Source: Actinokineospora terrae (GTDB lineage: Bacteria > Actinomycetota > Actinomycetes > Mycobacteriales > Pseudonocardiaceae). Taken from it: a DNA stretch of 64,000 bases. Below the pieces are notes generated by a model, which was given only the letters and a program-made list of their open reading frames with translations, made no database searches and had not been told where the DNA came from. Location of the stretch: assembly GCF_900111175.1 (NCBI RefSeq), contig NZ_FOGI01000014.1:62001-126000 (forward strand), in the 5' to 3' direction. Positions 27,063-35,683 of this stretch are shown piece by piece (positions within the stretch are counted from its first letter, which is position 1; each line of letters opens with the position of its first letter). Position numbers and translations under genes: made by a program.

Positions 27063-27962
27063 AGCGGCTAGTTGCCGAACGCCCGCCACCAACTCCGTCA
27101 GCTGGGCGACGACCTCGCTGGACCGCTCGTAGTTGAGCATGTGCCCGGCTCCCGGGTAGATCAGCAGGTGGGCGTCGGGGAGGGCGCCCGCGATGACGCG
27201 CGCGTCGGCGACCGTGCACAGCCGGTCGCGGCCGCCCGCCATGACCACCGCGGGCACGCCCCGGTAGACCGGCAGCGCGTGGAGGCGTTCGTGCTCGTTG
27301 AGGGCGTTGCGGAACTCGACCATGTTGGCCGGGTTGCAGCGCCCGACCTGCGCGGCGGTGGCGGCGATGTGCTCGGGGACCGGGCGCTTGCCGAACACCA
27401 GCCAGCGGACGCCGGGGCGGGCGTAGCCGGTGCGGCGGCCCATCAGCCGGGGTCGGCGGAAGCGGGCGATGCGCAGGTTGACCAGCTTCTCGGCGAACAG
27501 CACCGGCGCGGCGACCCAGCGCGGCAGGCCGAGGGTCAGCCGGGACAGCCCGCCGGAGGTCGTGGCGACGAAGGCGACGCCTGCGACCCGGGAGGTCACC
27601 AGGTCGGGGTGCCGTTCGGCGAGGGCCATCAGCGTCATGCCGCCCAGCGAGTGGCCGCCGAGGACGAGCGGACCGGTGGGGGCGGTCGCGGCGATGACCT
27701 CCGCCAGGTCGTCGGCGACCCGGGCGATGGTGGCCGTCCCCTGTGGAGCGGAGCCGGAGGCGCCGTGGCCGCGCAGGTCGAACCGGACGACCCGGACACC
27801 GGTCAGGCCGTCGACGACCAGGTCCCACGAGGCGTGGTCCATCGTCCAGCCGTGGATGAGCACGACCGTGACCGGACCTTCGCCGCTCACGACAACGTTG
27901 AGTTCCACTCCGTCCGAAGTAGACACAGTGGACACAGCGGACGCAGTCCTGGTGGCGCTCAT
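27054..27962 (-). CDS. Alpha/beta hydrolase coupled to the AurF-like gene
   Basis: 302 residues from ATG 27962, whose ATGA overlaps the stop of the diiron gene, so the two are one operon. Motifs: LIHGWTMDHASWD, FDLRGHGASG, GGHSLGGMTL (nucleophile Ser), AGGRDRLCT (acid) and PGAGHMLNYE (His). Possibly hydrolyses an ester or lipid made or modified by its diiron partner; that link is inference from gene order only. Confidence 0.87.
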   Translation of the reverse strand: MSATRTASAVSTVSTSDGVELNVVVSGEGPVTVVLIHGWTMDHASWDLVVDGLTGVRVVRFDLRGHGASGSAPQGTATIARVADDLAEVIAATAPTGPLVLGGHSLGGMTLMALAERHPDLVTSRVAGVAFVATTSGGLSRLTLGLPRWVAAPVLFAEKLVNLRIARFRRPRLMGRRTGYARPGVRWLVFGKRPVPEHIAATAAQVGRCNPANMVEFRNALNEHERLHALPVYRGVPAVVMAGGRDRLCTVADARVIAGALPDAHLLIYPGAGHMLNYERSSEVVAQLTELVAGVRQLAAAG

Positions 27963-28870
27963 GCGGGCAGCAGCATCGAGCGGCGCCACAGGGCCATCCC
28001 GGGACCGCCGACCAGATCGGCCTCGTCCAGGAATTTCATGATCCGCTCGCCCCAGTAGCGGATGGTCTCCTGGAAGTGCGGGTTGTTCTTCGCCGCTTTC
28101 CACGCCTGCTTGGGGTCAAGCCCGACCGCCCGGTACACCTCGGGGTTCACCAGGCTCAGCGCGACGAAGTAGGAGACGAACGCGGTCAGCAGCCGGTGGT
28201 ACTGGCGCGCGAGCCACCCCGCCTTGGCCATGCCCTGCACGACTTCCTGGCGCGCGAAGGTGACGTGCCGCGCCTCTTCGAGGACGTGGATGCGGTTGAC
28301 CATCCGGATCAGCGGCTGGAGCGTGGAGTCGGCCATGTTCTCCCGCTGCATCCGGTCCAGCACCTCTTCGGCCACCAGGATCGCGGCGTACGCCGACGGG
28401 CCGCGACCGATCACCGGCAGCACCTTCGCCAGCTGCTTGACCCAGCCGCGCGGGCCGTAGGCGGGGACGCCGAAGCGCTTGCAGGCCTTGCCGAACATGG
28501 TCGAGTGTCGGCACTCGTCGGCGATCTCGGCGAGCATGTAGTGCACGTGGTCGGTGGTCGGGTCGTGCTTGTAGACCTGCTTGAGCAGCATCTGCATCAG
28601 CAGCACCTCGAAGAAGATCCCGGTGCTGGCGATGCTGGCGATCTCGTGCTTGCCGAGCTCGACGCGCTGCTGCGGGGTCAACCGCTCCCACAGCTCGGTG
28701 CCGTAGAGCGAGATCCGGTGCTCGGGGTGGAAGTGCAGGTCAGCCGGGATCTCGGCGTCCCAGTCGATATCGATGTCGGGGTCGTAGAACTTGTCCGCGG
28801 AGGACTTCAGCAAACGGCCCGCGGTCTTCTCCCGATCGGCTAACTTGGCAACCTGCGTCGCGCGGCTCAT
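27959..28870 (-). CDS. AurF-like diiron oxygenase/ferritin-like protein
   Basis: 303 residues from ATG 28870 with GAGGAG upstream. Diiron ligands are carried on EVLLMQMLL, EIADECRHSTMFGKA, VAEEVLDRMQ and VLEEARHVTFARQE, the paired ExxRH pattern of the AurF/p-aminobenzoate N-oxygenase-like family (PF11583 type). Members oxidise amino groups or act as membrane-associated fatty-acid or lipid oxygenases; which applies here cannot be told. Divergent from a TetR gene with a palindrome between them, and translationally coupled to a hydrolase. Confidence 0.85.
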   Translation of the reverse strand: MSRATQVAKLADREKTAGRLLKSSADKFYDPDIDIDWDAEIPADLHFHPEHRISLYGTELWERLTPQQRVELGKHEIASIASTGIFFEVLLMQMLLKQVYKHDPTTDHVHYMLAEIADECRHSTMFGKACKRFGVPAYGPRGWVKQLAKVLPVIGRGPSAYAAILVAEEVLDRMQRENMADSTLQPLIRMVNRIHVLEEARHVTFARQEVVQGMAKAGWLARQYHRLLTAFVSYFVALSLVNPEVYRAVGLDPKQAWKAAKNNPHFQETIRYWGERIMKFLDEADLVGGPGMALWRRSMLLPA

Positions 28871-28908
28871 CGGTGAGTCACTCCTCTTACGCGGCGGTTC
28901 CGGCACGC

Positions 28909-28929
28909 GTAACTTCGGGTAACAGTTAC
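28909..28929. promoter_or_regulatory. Likely TetR operator between the AurF-like gene and its regulator
   Basis: The palindrome GTAACAGTTAC (28919-28929) is preceded by another half site GTAACTT (28909-28915). It lies 38-60 bases upstream of the diiron gene and 10 bases before the tetR start, so occupancy would block both promoters. A TetR-family dimer is the natural ligand. Confidence 0.6.
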
Positions 28930-28939
28930 TTCTGGTAGC

Positions 28940-29689
28940 ATGAGTCGCATGGCTGACCGTGTCAAGCGCCACAGCCCCGGCGACACCGGGGCGGGCACCG
29001 GGGACGCGCGGCGGGACCGGTGGAAGTCGCACCGCGCCGCCCGGCGTGAGGAGTTCGTCGAGGCCGCGCTGCGCGCGCTCGCCGAACACGGCCCCGACCT
29101 GGGCATGGAGCACGTCGCCGCGGCTGCGGGGGTCACCAAGCCGGTGCTCTACCGGCACTTCACCGACAAGGCCGACCTGTTCGTCGCGCTCGGCCACCGC
29201 GGCACCGAGATCCTGTTCGAGCGGCTGATCCCGGCGATGAGCCGCGAGGAGGCCCCGCTGCCCAGGATCCGGCGCAGCCTCGACGCGTTCTTCTCCATCA
29301 TCGAGGAGTACCCGAACCTGTACCGGTTGCTGGTCCGCAGCACCTTCGCCGACCGCAGGATCGACAACGACATCGTCGCCGAGGACAAGGAGGTCATCGC
29401 GAACGCGCTGGCCGCCCTGCTCGGGGACTACATGCGGGCCTACCAGATCGACTCCGGCGGCGCCGAGATCTGGGGCCACGGCATCGTCGGCATGGTGCAG
29501 AACGTCGGCGAGTGGTGGCTCGAACGCCGCACGATGAGCCGCGACGCGGTCGTCGAGTACCTCACCATGACCATCTGGGCCGCCATCGACGGCACCATGC
29601 GCGGCTACGGGGTCACCATCGACCCGCACAAGCCCTTGGAAATCAACAAACTCATCACACTGTCCACAGGCGACACCGCCGCGGGCTGA
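28940..29689 (+). CDS. TetR-family regulator, divergent from the AurF-like operon
   Basis: 249 residues (ATG 28940; ATG 28949 is an alternative). A charged 25-residue lead precedes the HTH: REEFVEAALRALAEHG, MEHVAAAAGVTKPVLYRHF, DKADLFVALG. The long C-terminal ligand domain contains WWLERRTMSRD. It very likely represses itself and the diiron oxygenase-hydrolase pair through the GTAAC palindrome. The operator sits almost on the start codon, so a leaderless transcript is likely. Confidence 0.88.
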   Translation: MSRMADRVKRHSPGDTGAGTGDARRDRWKSHRAARREEFVEAALRALAEHGPDLGMEHVAAAAGVTKPVLYRHFTDKADLFVALGHRGTEILFERLIPAMSREEAPLPRIRRSLDAFFSIIEEYPNLYRLLVRSTFADRRIDNDIVAEDKEVIANALAALLGDYMRAYQIDSGGAEIWGHGIVGMVQNVGEWWLERRTMSRDAVVEYLTMTIWAAIDGTMRGYGVTIDPHKPLEINKLITLSTGDTAAG

Positions 29690-29699
29690 GGAGCGACCC

Positions 29700-30008
29700 A
29701 TGGACGAGGACGGCTACCAGGGCGAGGCCACGCTGCTGGTCGGCGAGCGCGAGTTCGCCGTCGCGGTGGACCTGCGCGGGCACTTCCAGCCGATCGACGG
29801 CTACTACCGCTGGTACGGGCGGGTCGCGGCGGACGCCGAGCTGTCCTCGGCCGTCGCCGGGCGCAAGACCGCGGCCACGCTGCGCACGCCCCAGGGCGAG
29901 GCGGTCGGCGAGCTGTCGGACCCGGACCCCTGGGACCGGTACCGGATCATGGGGACCTCGACCCCGCCGTTCACGCTGCTCACCGAGCTGGACGTGCTGG
30001 ACGCCTAG
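29700..30008 (+). CDS. DUF4873 protein
   Basis: 102 residues. GYQGEATLLVGEREFAVAV and FQPIDGYYRWYGRV match the beta-rich DUF4873 domain, found alone or at the end of flavin monooxygenases. GAGGAG stands 7 bases before ATG 29700, and it lies 10 bases after tetR, so they are co-transcribed. Its function is unknown; the pairing with an oxygenase regulator agrees with an oxygenase accessory role. Overlaps the converging hydrolase by four bases. Confidence 0.82.
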   Translation: MDEDGYQGEATLLVGEREFAVAVDLRGHFQPIDGYYRWYGRVAADAELSSAVAGRKTAATLRTPQGEAVGELSDPDPWDRYRIMGTSTPPFTLLTELDVLDA

Positions 30009-30856
30009 CCGAGCCAGGACTTCCAGGTGGGCAGGAGCGCGGCCAACAGGGCGTGCGGGTTCTCGATGGCCGGTGAGTGCGCGGCGCCCTCGACGGTGGC
30101 GTAGTCGGCCTGGAGGTGGTCGGCCATGTCCCGCTGGGTGGCCGCGGGCCAGGCGTCGTCCTGCGCGCCGCAGGCGACCAGGCACGGGGTCGAGGTGGCG
30201 CGGAGGGCGCGGGCCAGCTCCTGGACCAGGTCCGGTTCGGTGCGCAGGCCGTTGCCCATGCCGAGCAGGGCCTCCGGGCGGTTGCGCAGGAACCGCAGCC
30301 GCAGGAAGTCGCGGACCGCCTGGGTCTGCGCGAGCCAGCGCGGGTTGGCGGCGTTCATCACCTCGAGGCCGCGGTGCACCGCTGGGACGCCGTGCTCGCG
30401 CAGCAGCGACTCCCCCAGGTCGAGCACGTGACGGCGCGGCCCCTGCGGTAGCTCTGACGGACCGGTGCTGAGCAGCGTCAACCCAGCGATCTTGGCCCCG
30501 GCAAGCACCGCCCGACGCACGACGAGGCCGCCGTAAGAGTGGCCGAGCAGCAGCACCGGGCGATCTAGCCCGTCGATCAGGTCGGTGACCACGCCGCCAA
30601 GAGACTCAGGCAGGTACAGAGCCTCGTCGTCAGGCCCAGCCGAGTCCTGCTGGCCGGGCAGGTCTATCGCCACCGGGCTGAAACCGGCCCCCGCGATCTC
30701 GTCCAGCAGGGGCGCGAAGTCCTCCTTCGACCCCGTGTAGCCCGGCACGAGCAGCGCGTACGGCCCGCCCGTGTCCAGGCGCAAGGCCCCCACCGGACCG
30801 AACCGCGCGGCCAACTCGACCGGCTCAGCCGAGTGGCTGGTCAGCTGCGAGTGCAT
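30005..30856 (-). CDS. Alpha/beta hydrolase
   Basis: 283 residues. LVPGYTGSKEDF (oxyanion region), AIDLPGQQDSAG, nucleophile elbow LGHSYGGLV, acid region ACGAQDDAWP and EGAAHSPAIE for the His. Resembles small lipases or peptidases of the fold; substrate unknown. 60 bases of spacer separate it from the propeller protein. Confidence 0.85.
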   Translation of the reverse strand: MHSQLTSHSAEPVELAARFGPVGALRLDTGGPYALLVPGYTGSKEDFAPLLDEIAGAGFSPVAIDLPGQQDSAGPDDEALYLPESLGGVVTDLIDGLDRPVLLLGHSYGGLVVRRAVLAGAKIAGLTLLSTGPSELPQGPRRHVLDLGESLLREHGVPAVHRGLEVMNAANPRWLAQTQAVRDFLRLRFLRNRPEALLGMGNGLRTEPDLVQELARALRATSTPCLVACGAQDDAWPAATQRDMADHLQADYATVEGAAHSPAIENPHALLAALLPTWKSWLG

Positions 30857-30916
30857 GCGGGCCAGTGTGCCCGCTCCGGCCGCACGGCGACCAGCGGTCA
30901 GGCGAGCGCCAACCGA

Positions 30917-32365
30917 CTAGTGCAAGGCGACCAGGGTGGGGCCGCGCTGCTCCAGGACCATCGGGCCGATCGTGTTCATGGTGACCGGGCCGGTGTAGCC
31001 CTCGCGGTTGACCGGGATGGTGCCGATGCGGGCGCCATCGGCCTGGCTCAGGACGGCGAGGCCGTCGGGGACCGGGACCAGGACCCGCCCGGCGAACACC
31101 ACACCGGGGCCGAGGGTGTCCGGGACCGTCCACAGGGGCCGCAGCTCGGTCGCCGACAACACGACCGTGCGCGAGCCCGTGTACCAGTAGAAGGCGCCGG
31201 TGGCGTTCGTGACCAGCGGGCTGCGGCCGGGGGCGTCGGTGGCCAGGTCGTTGGGGCCGAGGTCGACGTCGAAGGTGCCGGTGCGCTCGCCCTGCTGGTT
31301 GAACACGACGATGCGGCCCGGGTCGGCCAGCGCGACGGCGGTCAGGTCGTTGTTCATCGCGACGACCTGGGCACCGCGGCCGTCGAGGAGCTGGCTGGTG
31401 ACCTCTTCCGGCTTCTCCCACTCGGCCGGGGAGGCGCGCAGCACGGTCAGCCGGTCGGTGTTCTCGTCCGGGCAGCTCTCGACCACCGCGACCTTGGCCG
31501 AGGCGGCCAGCACCGAGTGGTACTCGCAGCCGGTCCTCGGCTGCTTGTTCGGGTTGACCTGCGCCGGGACCTGGCCGTACTCGCCGGTCTTGACCAGGTC
31601 GGAGCGGATCGACACCAGCAGCCGCGACCCGGTCGCGGTCACGTAGTCCTGGCCGTCGAACAGGAAGCGGGAGCCCAGTTCGGCGTCCCAGTCGCGCTGG
31701 CCGACGTTGGTCTCGCCGTTGTCCTGGTTGTCGCGCACCCCGGTGGTCGGGTCGAGCGAGGTGACCGCGCTGCAGCCACCCGCCGACCTCGGGTCGGACG
31801 GCGGCAGGTCGTTGCCGGAGGTCCGGAACACCGAGACGATCTTGCTCCAGGCGGCGGTGATGCCGCACAGGTCGAGATCGCGCCGGTAGGTCCACCGGAC
31901 CTCGCCCGTCTCCGGGTCACGGCCCGCGACCACGCCACCGTCACCGCTGACGACGGTGGACCCGGGCGCGCCGTTGCCCTGGTCGGGCTGCACGGTCGAG
32001 ACCACCGGCTGCCAGGTGGCCGGGCTGTTGACCCGCCACGCCTCGCCGAGCGAGGGCGGGAACACCTCGGGCGGGTTGAGCACCGTGTACCTGCCCGTCG
32101 CCGGGTCGGACTCGGTGGCGGCGATGCCGCTGGTCTGCCACACCCCCACCCCGGAGCCGACCAGGGCGAGGACGATCAGCAGCAGCAGCGCCCAGTCGCG
32201 CTTGGTGTTGAACCCGTTGCGCGGGCCCCGCACGCGCGTGGCCGGGGCGTCCCCGGCCAGCACGTCCTCGTCGACCACGGCCGTCCGGCCGCCGGTCGAC
32301 CCGTATCGCGGGTCCGGGTCCTGGTGCTCCCCGTCCCCGCCGTCCCTGGTCTCGCCGAGCGTCAC
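30917..32365 (-). CDS. Membrane-anchored beta-propeller (PQQ-like) protein
   Basis: 482 residues. A charged cytoplasmic N-terminus, one transmembrane helix (RDWALLLLIVLALVGSGVGV, about 57-77) and a large extracytoplasmic domain of repeated beta blades: GDGGVVAGRDPETGEVRWTY, TSLDPTTGVRD, VALADPGRIVVFNQQGERTG and RVLVPVPDGLAVLSQADGAR. The shape matches the actinobacterial Rv3212-type protein next to the RhlE-like helicase. It is encoded 5 bases after the helicase, so it is co-transcribed. Function unknown. Confidence 0.82.
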   Translation of the reverse strand: MTLGETRDGGDGEHQDPDPRYGSTGGRTAVVDEDVLAGDAPATRVRGPRNGFNTKRDWALLLLIVLALVGSGVGVWQTSGIAATESDPATGRYTVLNPPEVFPPSLGEAWRVNSPATWQPVVSTVQPDQGNGAPGSTVVSGDGGVVAGRDPETGEVRWTYRRDLDLCGITAAWSKIVSVFRTSGNDLPPSDPRSAGGCSAVTSLDPTTGVRDNQDNGETNVGQRDWDAELGSRFLFDGQDYVTATGSRLLVSIRSDLVKTGEYGQVPAQVNPNKQPRTGCEYHSVLAASAKVAVVESCPDENTDRLTVLRASPAEWEKPEEVTSQLLDGRGAQVVAMNNDLTAVALADPGRIVVFNQQGERTGTFDVDLGPNDLATDAPGRSPLVTNATGAFYWYTGSRTVVLSATELRPLWTVPDTLGPGVVFAGRVLVPVPDGLAVLSQADGARIGTIPVNREGYTGPVTMNTIGPMVLEQRGPTLVALH

Positions 32366-32370
32366 GGGCG

Positions 32371-34002
32371 CTAGTCTGCCCCGCCCGGTGTGTCGCCCGC
32401 GTTGGCCCCGGCCTCACCGGCCGAATCGGCGCCACCGCGACGACGCCTGCGGCGGACCCTGGCGGGCTTGTCCGACTTCGACTCGGGCTCCGCGGCGGGC
32501 TCGGCCGAGACCTCGGCCGCCGAGAACTCGACCGCGGCGCCGTTCTCCTCGCCGATGTCCTTGCCGCCACGACGGCGACGGCGCCTGCGGGGCCTGCTGT
32601 CGTCGTCGCCACCCGGCTCGTCACCGGCCGGGCGGGCGGCGGCCTCGGACTTCGCCCTGCTCGCGCCGGTCGCGCGGACCCTGCGGGTCCGACCGGCACC
32701 CGCCCCGGCCCCGGCACCGGACCCGCGGCGCTTGCCGCCGAAGTCCTCCTCCGGCTCGGCGTCCAGCCCGGCCCTGGTGCGCATCCCGATCGGCAGCCTG
32801 CCGGTGGACCCGGCGGGGATGCCCAGGTCGCTGAACAGGTGCTCGGAGGTGGAGTAGGTCTCCACCGGCGCGGGCTTGTCCAGGCCGAGCGCGTCGCTGA
32901 TGTCCTTCCAGCGCTTCTCCTCGTCCCAGTCGACCAGCGTGATCGCCACGCCGGTCTTGCCAGCGCGGCCGGTGCGGCCGATGCGGTGGACGTAGGTCTT
33001 CTCGTCCTCCGGGCACTGGTAGTTGATGACGTGCGTGACATCGGTCACATCGATGCCGCGCGCGGCGACGTCGGTGCAGACCAGCACGTCGACCTTGCCG
33101 GAGCGGAACGCGCGCAGCGCCTGCTCGCGGGCGCCCTGGCCGAGGTCGCCGTGCACCGCGCCCGCGGCGAACCCGCGCTCGGTCAGCTCGTCGGCCACCT
33201 TCTGCGCGGTCCGCTTGGTCCTGGTGAAGATCATCGTCAGGCCGCGGCCCTCGGCCTGCAGCGAGCGGGCGACGACCTCCACCTTGTCCAGCGAGTGCGC
33301 CCGGTAGACGAACTGCTCGGTGCGCTCGTGCACGGCGCTGGCGTCGTTCTCCTCGGCCCTGATGTGCGTCGGGCGGGTGAGGAAGGTGCGGGCCAGGGTG
33401 ATGATCGGGCCGGGCATGGTCGCCGAGAACAGCATGGTCTGCCGCTGGTCGGGGACCATCCGCAGGATCCGCTCGATGTCGGGCAGGAAGCCCAGGTCGA
33501 GCATCTCGTCGGCCTCGTCGAGCACCAGGCCGCGGACCTTGCCCAGCACCAGGTGCTTCTGCTCGGCCAGGTCGAGCAGGCGGCCGGGGGTGCCGACCAC
33601 GATGTCGACGCCCTTGCGCAGCGCGGCGACCTGCGGCTCGTACGGGCGGCCGCCGTAGATGGACAGCACCCGGATGCCCAGGTGCTTGCCCGCGTCGCGG
33701 ATGTCGGCGGTGACCTGCAGGCACAGCTCGCGGGTCGGGACGACCACGAGCGCCTGCGGGGTGCCGTCACCGGGGGTGACGATGCGCTGCAGCAGCGGGA
33801 CGCCGAAGCCCAGCGTCTTGCCGGTGCCGGTGCGCGCCTGGCCGATGAGGTCCTCACCGGCCAGTGCCAGCGGGAGGGTCAGCTCCTGGATGGCGAAGGT
33901 GCGCTCGATGCCCGCCTCGGCCAGCGCCCGCACGATCTCGGGCTTGACGTCGAGCTCGGCGAAGGTCGGCGCGGTCGGCTTGACCGGGGCGCCCGCGGTC
34001 AA
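32371..34002 (-). CDS. rhlE: DEAD-box RNA helicase (RhlE-like)
   Basis: 543 residues as listed. Q-motif FAIQELTLPLA, motif I ARTGTGKT, PTRELCLQV, GTPGRLLDL, DEAD, SAT, TRTKRTAQ, CTDVAARGID and HRIGRTGR. The C-terminus (about 400-543) is a low-complexity Arg/Gly/Glu tail with RRRRRRRGG and RRRRRRGG blocks for RNA binding. Expected to remodel RNA, with a role in cold or ribosome assembly by family. The start TTG 34002 is the first legal start codon, but in-frame coding-like sequence continues upstream to about 34120 without ATG or GTG, so the true N-terminus is unresolved. Confidence 0.92.
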   Translation of the reverse strand: MTAGAPVKPTAPTFAELDVKPEIVRALAEAGIERTFAIQELTLPLALAGEDLIGQARTGTGKTLGFGVPLLQRIVTPGDGTPQALVVVPTRELCLQVTADIRDAGKHLGIRVLSIYGGRPYEPQVAALRKGVDIVVGTPGRLLDLAEQKHLVLGKVRGLVLDEADEMLDLGFLPDIERILRMVPDQRQTMLFSATMPGPIITLARTFLTRPTHIRAEENDASAVHERTEQFVYRAHSLDKVEVVARSLQAEGRGLTMIFTRTKRTAQKVADELTERGFAAGAVHGDLGQGAREQALRAFRSGKVDVLVCTDVAARGIDVTDVTHVINYQCPEDEKTYVHRIGRTGRAGKTGVAITLVDWDEEKRWKDISDALGLDKPAPVETYSTSEHLFSDLGIPAGSTGRLPIGMRTRAGLDAEPEEDFGGKRRGSGAGAGAGAGRTRRVRATGASRAKSEAAARPAGDEPGGDDDSRPRRRRRRRGGKDIGEENGAAVEFSAAEVSAEPAAEPESKSDKPARVRRRRRRGGADSAGEAGANAGDTPGGAD

Positions 34003-34391
34003 CGGGTGTGATGTGTCGCTCTCGGGCAGGCCTGCCTCGCTGTGCTCCAGCGTGACCGGGTCCAGCTCGTCGGATCGGGTGGCGGTGTCGCCGCCCCGGG
34101 TGTCGTCCTGCGTCAGGGTGATCAGCCTCTCTCATACCAGCGCGCACTGCCCTGGAGGGCCCTTCTCGACCGCGCCGGTCCCGCCCCGGTCCTGCGCGTC
34201 GGCGCGGCCCGGGTGGGGCGCGGGAGGGCCTGCGAGGTAGGCGCGCACCCTCTCACTCGGTCCCGCGGGCAGGGTGCCCGCGACGTTCCCCGAGGTCTTC
34301 GTAGTCGTCCGGCGCCACCCGCCCTGGGGCGGTGGCGAGCCAGGCGTCCTGGCGAGTCTACCCGCGAGAGCCGCCGGATACGCTGCCAACC
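34003..34391. other. 389-bp region between the helicase and the ferritin-like gene
   Basis: On the reverse strand the helicase frame stays open for about 40 codons upstream of its TTG start, with acidic residues such as EHSEAGLPES. GAGAGGCTGATC near 34125-34136 could be a ribosome site for a non-canonical start. The remainder (about 34140-34390) is divergent promoter DNA without a gene that I can support. Confidence 0.5.
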
Positions 34392-35063
34392 ATGGAGAAC
34401 GCGGAGTCGGGAGTGTCCGGGAGCGCCTTGTCGGCAGGGGTCGTCGACCTGCTCGGCGTGCTCGCTTACGGGGAACTGTCGGCATTCGACCGGCTGTCCG
34501 AGGACGCCAGATCAGCCCCGACCGTGTCCGGGCGCGCCGCGCTCTCGGCGATGGCGGCCGCCGAAATGGGCCACTACGCCACGATCGAGAAGTACCTGGC
34601 CGCGCACGGCGTGCTGATCGAGGACGCGATCGCCCCGTTCATCGCCCACATCGACACCTGGCACGTCTCGACCGCCCCCCGGTCGTGGCTGGAGTCCCTG
34701 GTCAAGGCCTACGTGGGCGATGGGCTGGCCGCCGACCTGTACCGGGAGATCGCCGCCTGGCTCGACGAGGACACCCGGCTGCTGGTGCTCGCCGTGCTCG
34801 CCGACACCGGCCACTCGGCCTTCGCCGAGCGCGAGGTGACCGCCGCCATCGACCGGGACAGGACCGTCCGCGACCGCCTCGCGCTCTGGGGCAGGCGGCT
34901 GCTCGGCGAGGCCCTCACCCAGGCCCAGTACGTGGTCGCTGAGCGTGACGGCCTCTCCGAGCTGATCGTCGCCGGAACGGGTGACCTCGCGGGCATCGCC
35001 GCGCTGTTCCGCAGGCTCCAGCAGCAGCACGGCAAGCGGATGACCGCCCTGGGCCTCGGCTAG
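34392..35063 (+). CDS. Ferritin-like fold protein (MiaE-like)
   Basis: 223 residues from ATG 34392. A four-helix ferritin-like domain: VLAYGELSAFDRLSEDA, AAAEMGHYATIEKYL, LAVLADTGHSAFAEREV. Glu and His on paired helices (E in GELSAF, ExxxHY) suggest a metal site. Such proteins are annotated as tRNA-hydroxylase-like or ferritin-like in actinobacteria (Rv3210c). Substrate unknown. Divergent from the helicase. Confidence 0.78.
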   Translation: MENAESGVSGSALSAGVVDLLGVLAYGELSAFDRLSEDARSAPTVSGRAALSAMAAAEMGHYATIEKYLAAHGVLIEDAIAPFIAHIDTWHVSTAPRSWLESLVKAYVGDGLAADLYREIAAWLDEDTRLLVLAVLADTGHSAFAEREVTAAIDRDRTVRDRLALWGRRLLGEALTQAQYVVAERDGLSELIVAGTGDLAGIAALFRRLQQQHGKRMTALGLG

Positions 35064-35188
35064 GTCCCCCGGGCGGGTCCCGGCTGGATTTCGCGGCGGG
35101 TGAACGCGCCCCTGCGCGCCCCGACCCCCGCACTCGACTAGCCTTGCCGACGAAGGTCTTTCCCAGATTCGATGCCCGGAGGTTCGGC

Positions 35189-35413
35189 GTGGAGGTCAAG
35201 GTCGGTGTCGCGGACACCGCGCGAGAGCTCGTGCTCAGCAGCTCGCAGACTCCCGACGAGGTCGAGGCCCTGGTCGCCGACGCCCTGCGGGACACCAACG
35301 GACAACTGGTCCTCCTGGACGACAAGGGCCGCCGCTTCGTCGTCCCCGCAGGCAGGGTCGCCTACGTGGAGATCGGCAGCGCGGACACGCGGAAGGTGGG
35401 CTTCGCACCCTGA
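35189..35413 (+). CDS. DUF3107 protein
   Basis: 74 residues from GTG 35189, chosen for GGAGG 7 bases upstream and because VEVKVGVADTARELVLSSSQ is the usual DUF3107 beginning. A small alpha/beta protein ending RVAYVEIGSADTRKVGF. Known in actinobacteria as Rv3208A; function unknown. A strong terminator follows 17 bases after the stop. Confidence 0.88.
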   Translation: MEVKVGVADTARELVLSSSQTPDEVEALVADALRDTNGQLVLLDDKGRRFVVPAGRVAYVEIGSADTRKVGFAP

Positions 35414-35429
35414 GCCGCACTGAACCGGA

Positions 35430-35460
35430 GGCCGCTGTCCCGTGTGGACAGCGGCCTTTT
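35430..35460 (+). terminator. Rho-independent terminator after the DUF3107 gene
   Basis: GGCCGCTGTCC and GGACAGCGGCC form a perfect 11-bp stem around CGTGT, followed by TTTT. A textbook intrinsic terminator on the forward strand. Confidence 0.95.
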
Positions 35461-35683
35461 CGTTGTCCACGACCACATCGGCCGCCGCGCTCGGGCGGTG
35501 ACCGGCGACACAGGGCCCTTGGTCCCGGTCCACACGGGACCCGAGTACCGACTTCGGAACGCGACCAGGCGTTTCGCGTCTTGTTGAAATATTGACTGCC
35601 ACCGTCGTGTCCCGGACGCGCCCCCGGCATCCGCCCCCCCCGGAGAACCGGCCACGGATGGCCGCGACCGAGTGAGGTGGACG

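Noticed and set aside
28861..29701. Upstream extension of the AurF-like frame to 29701
   Set aside because: It lies antisense to the tetR gene, and ATG 28870 has GAGGAG and the expected family length.
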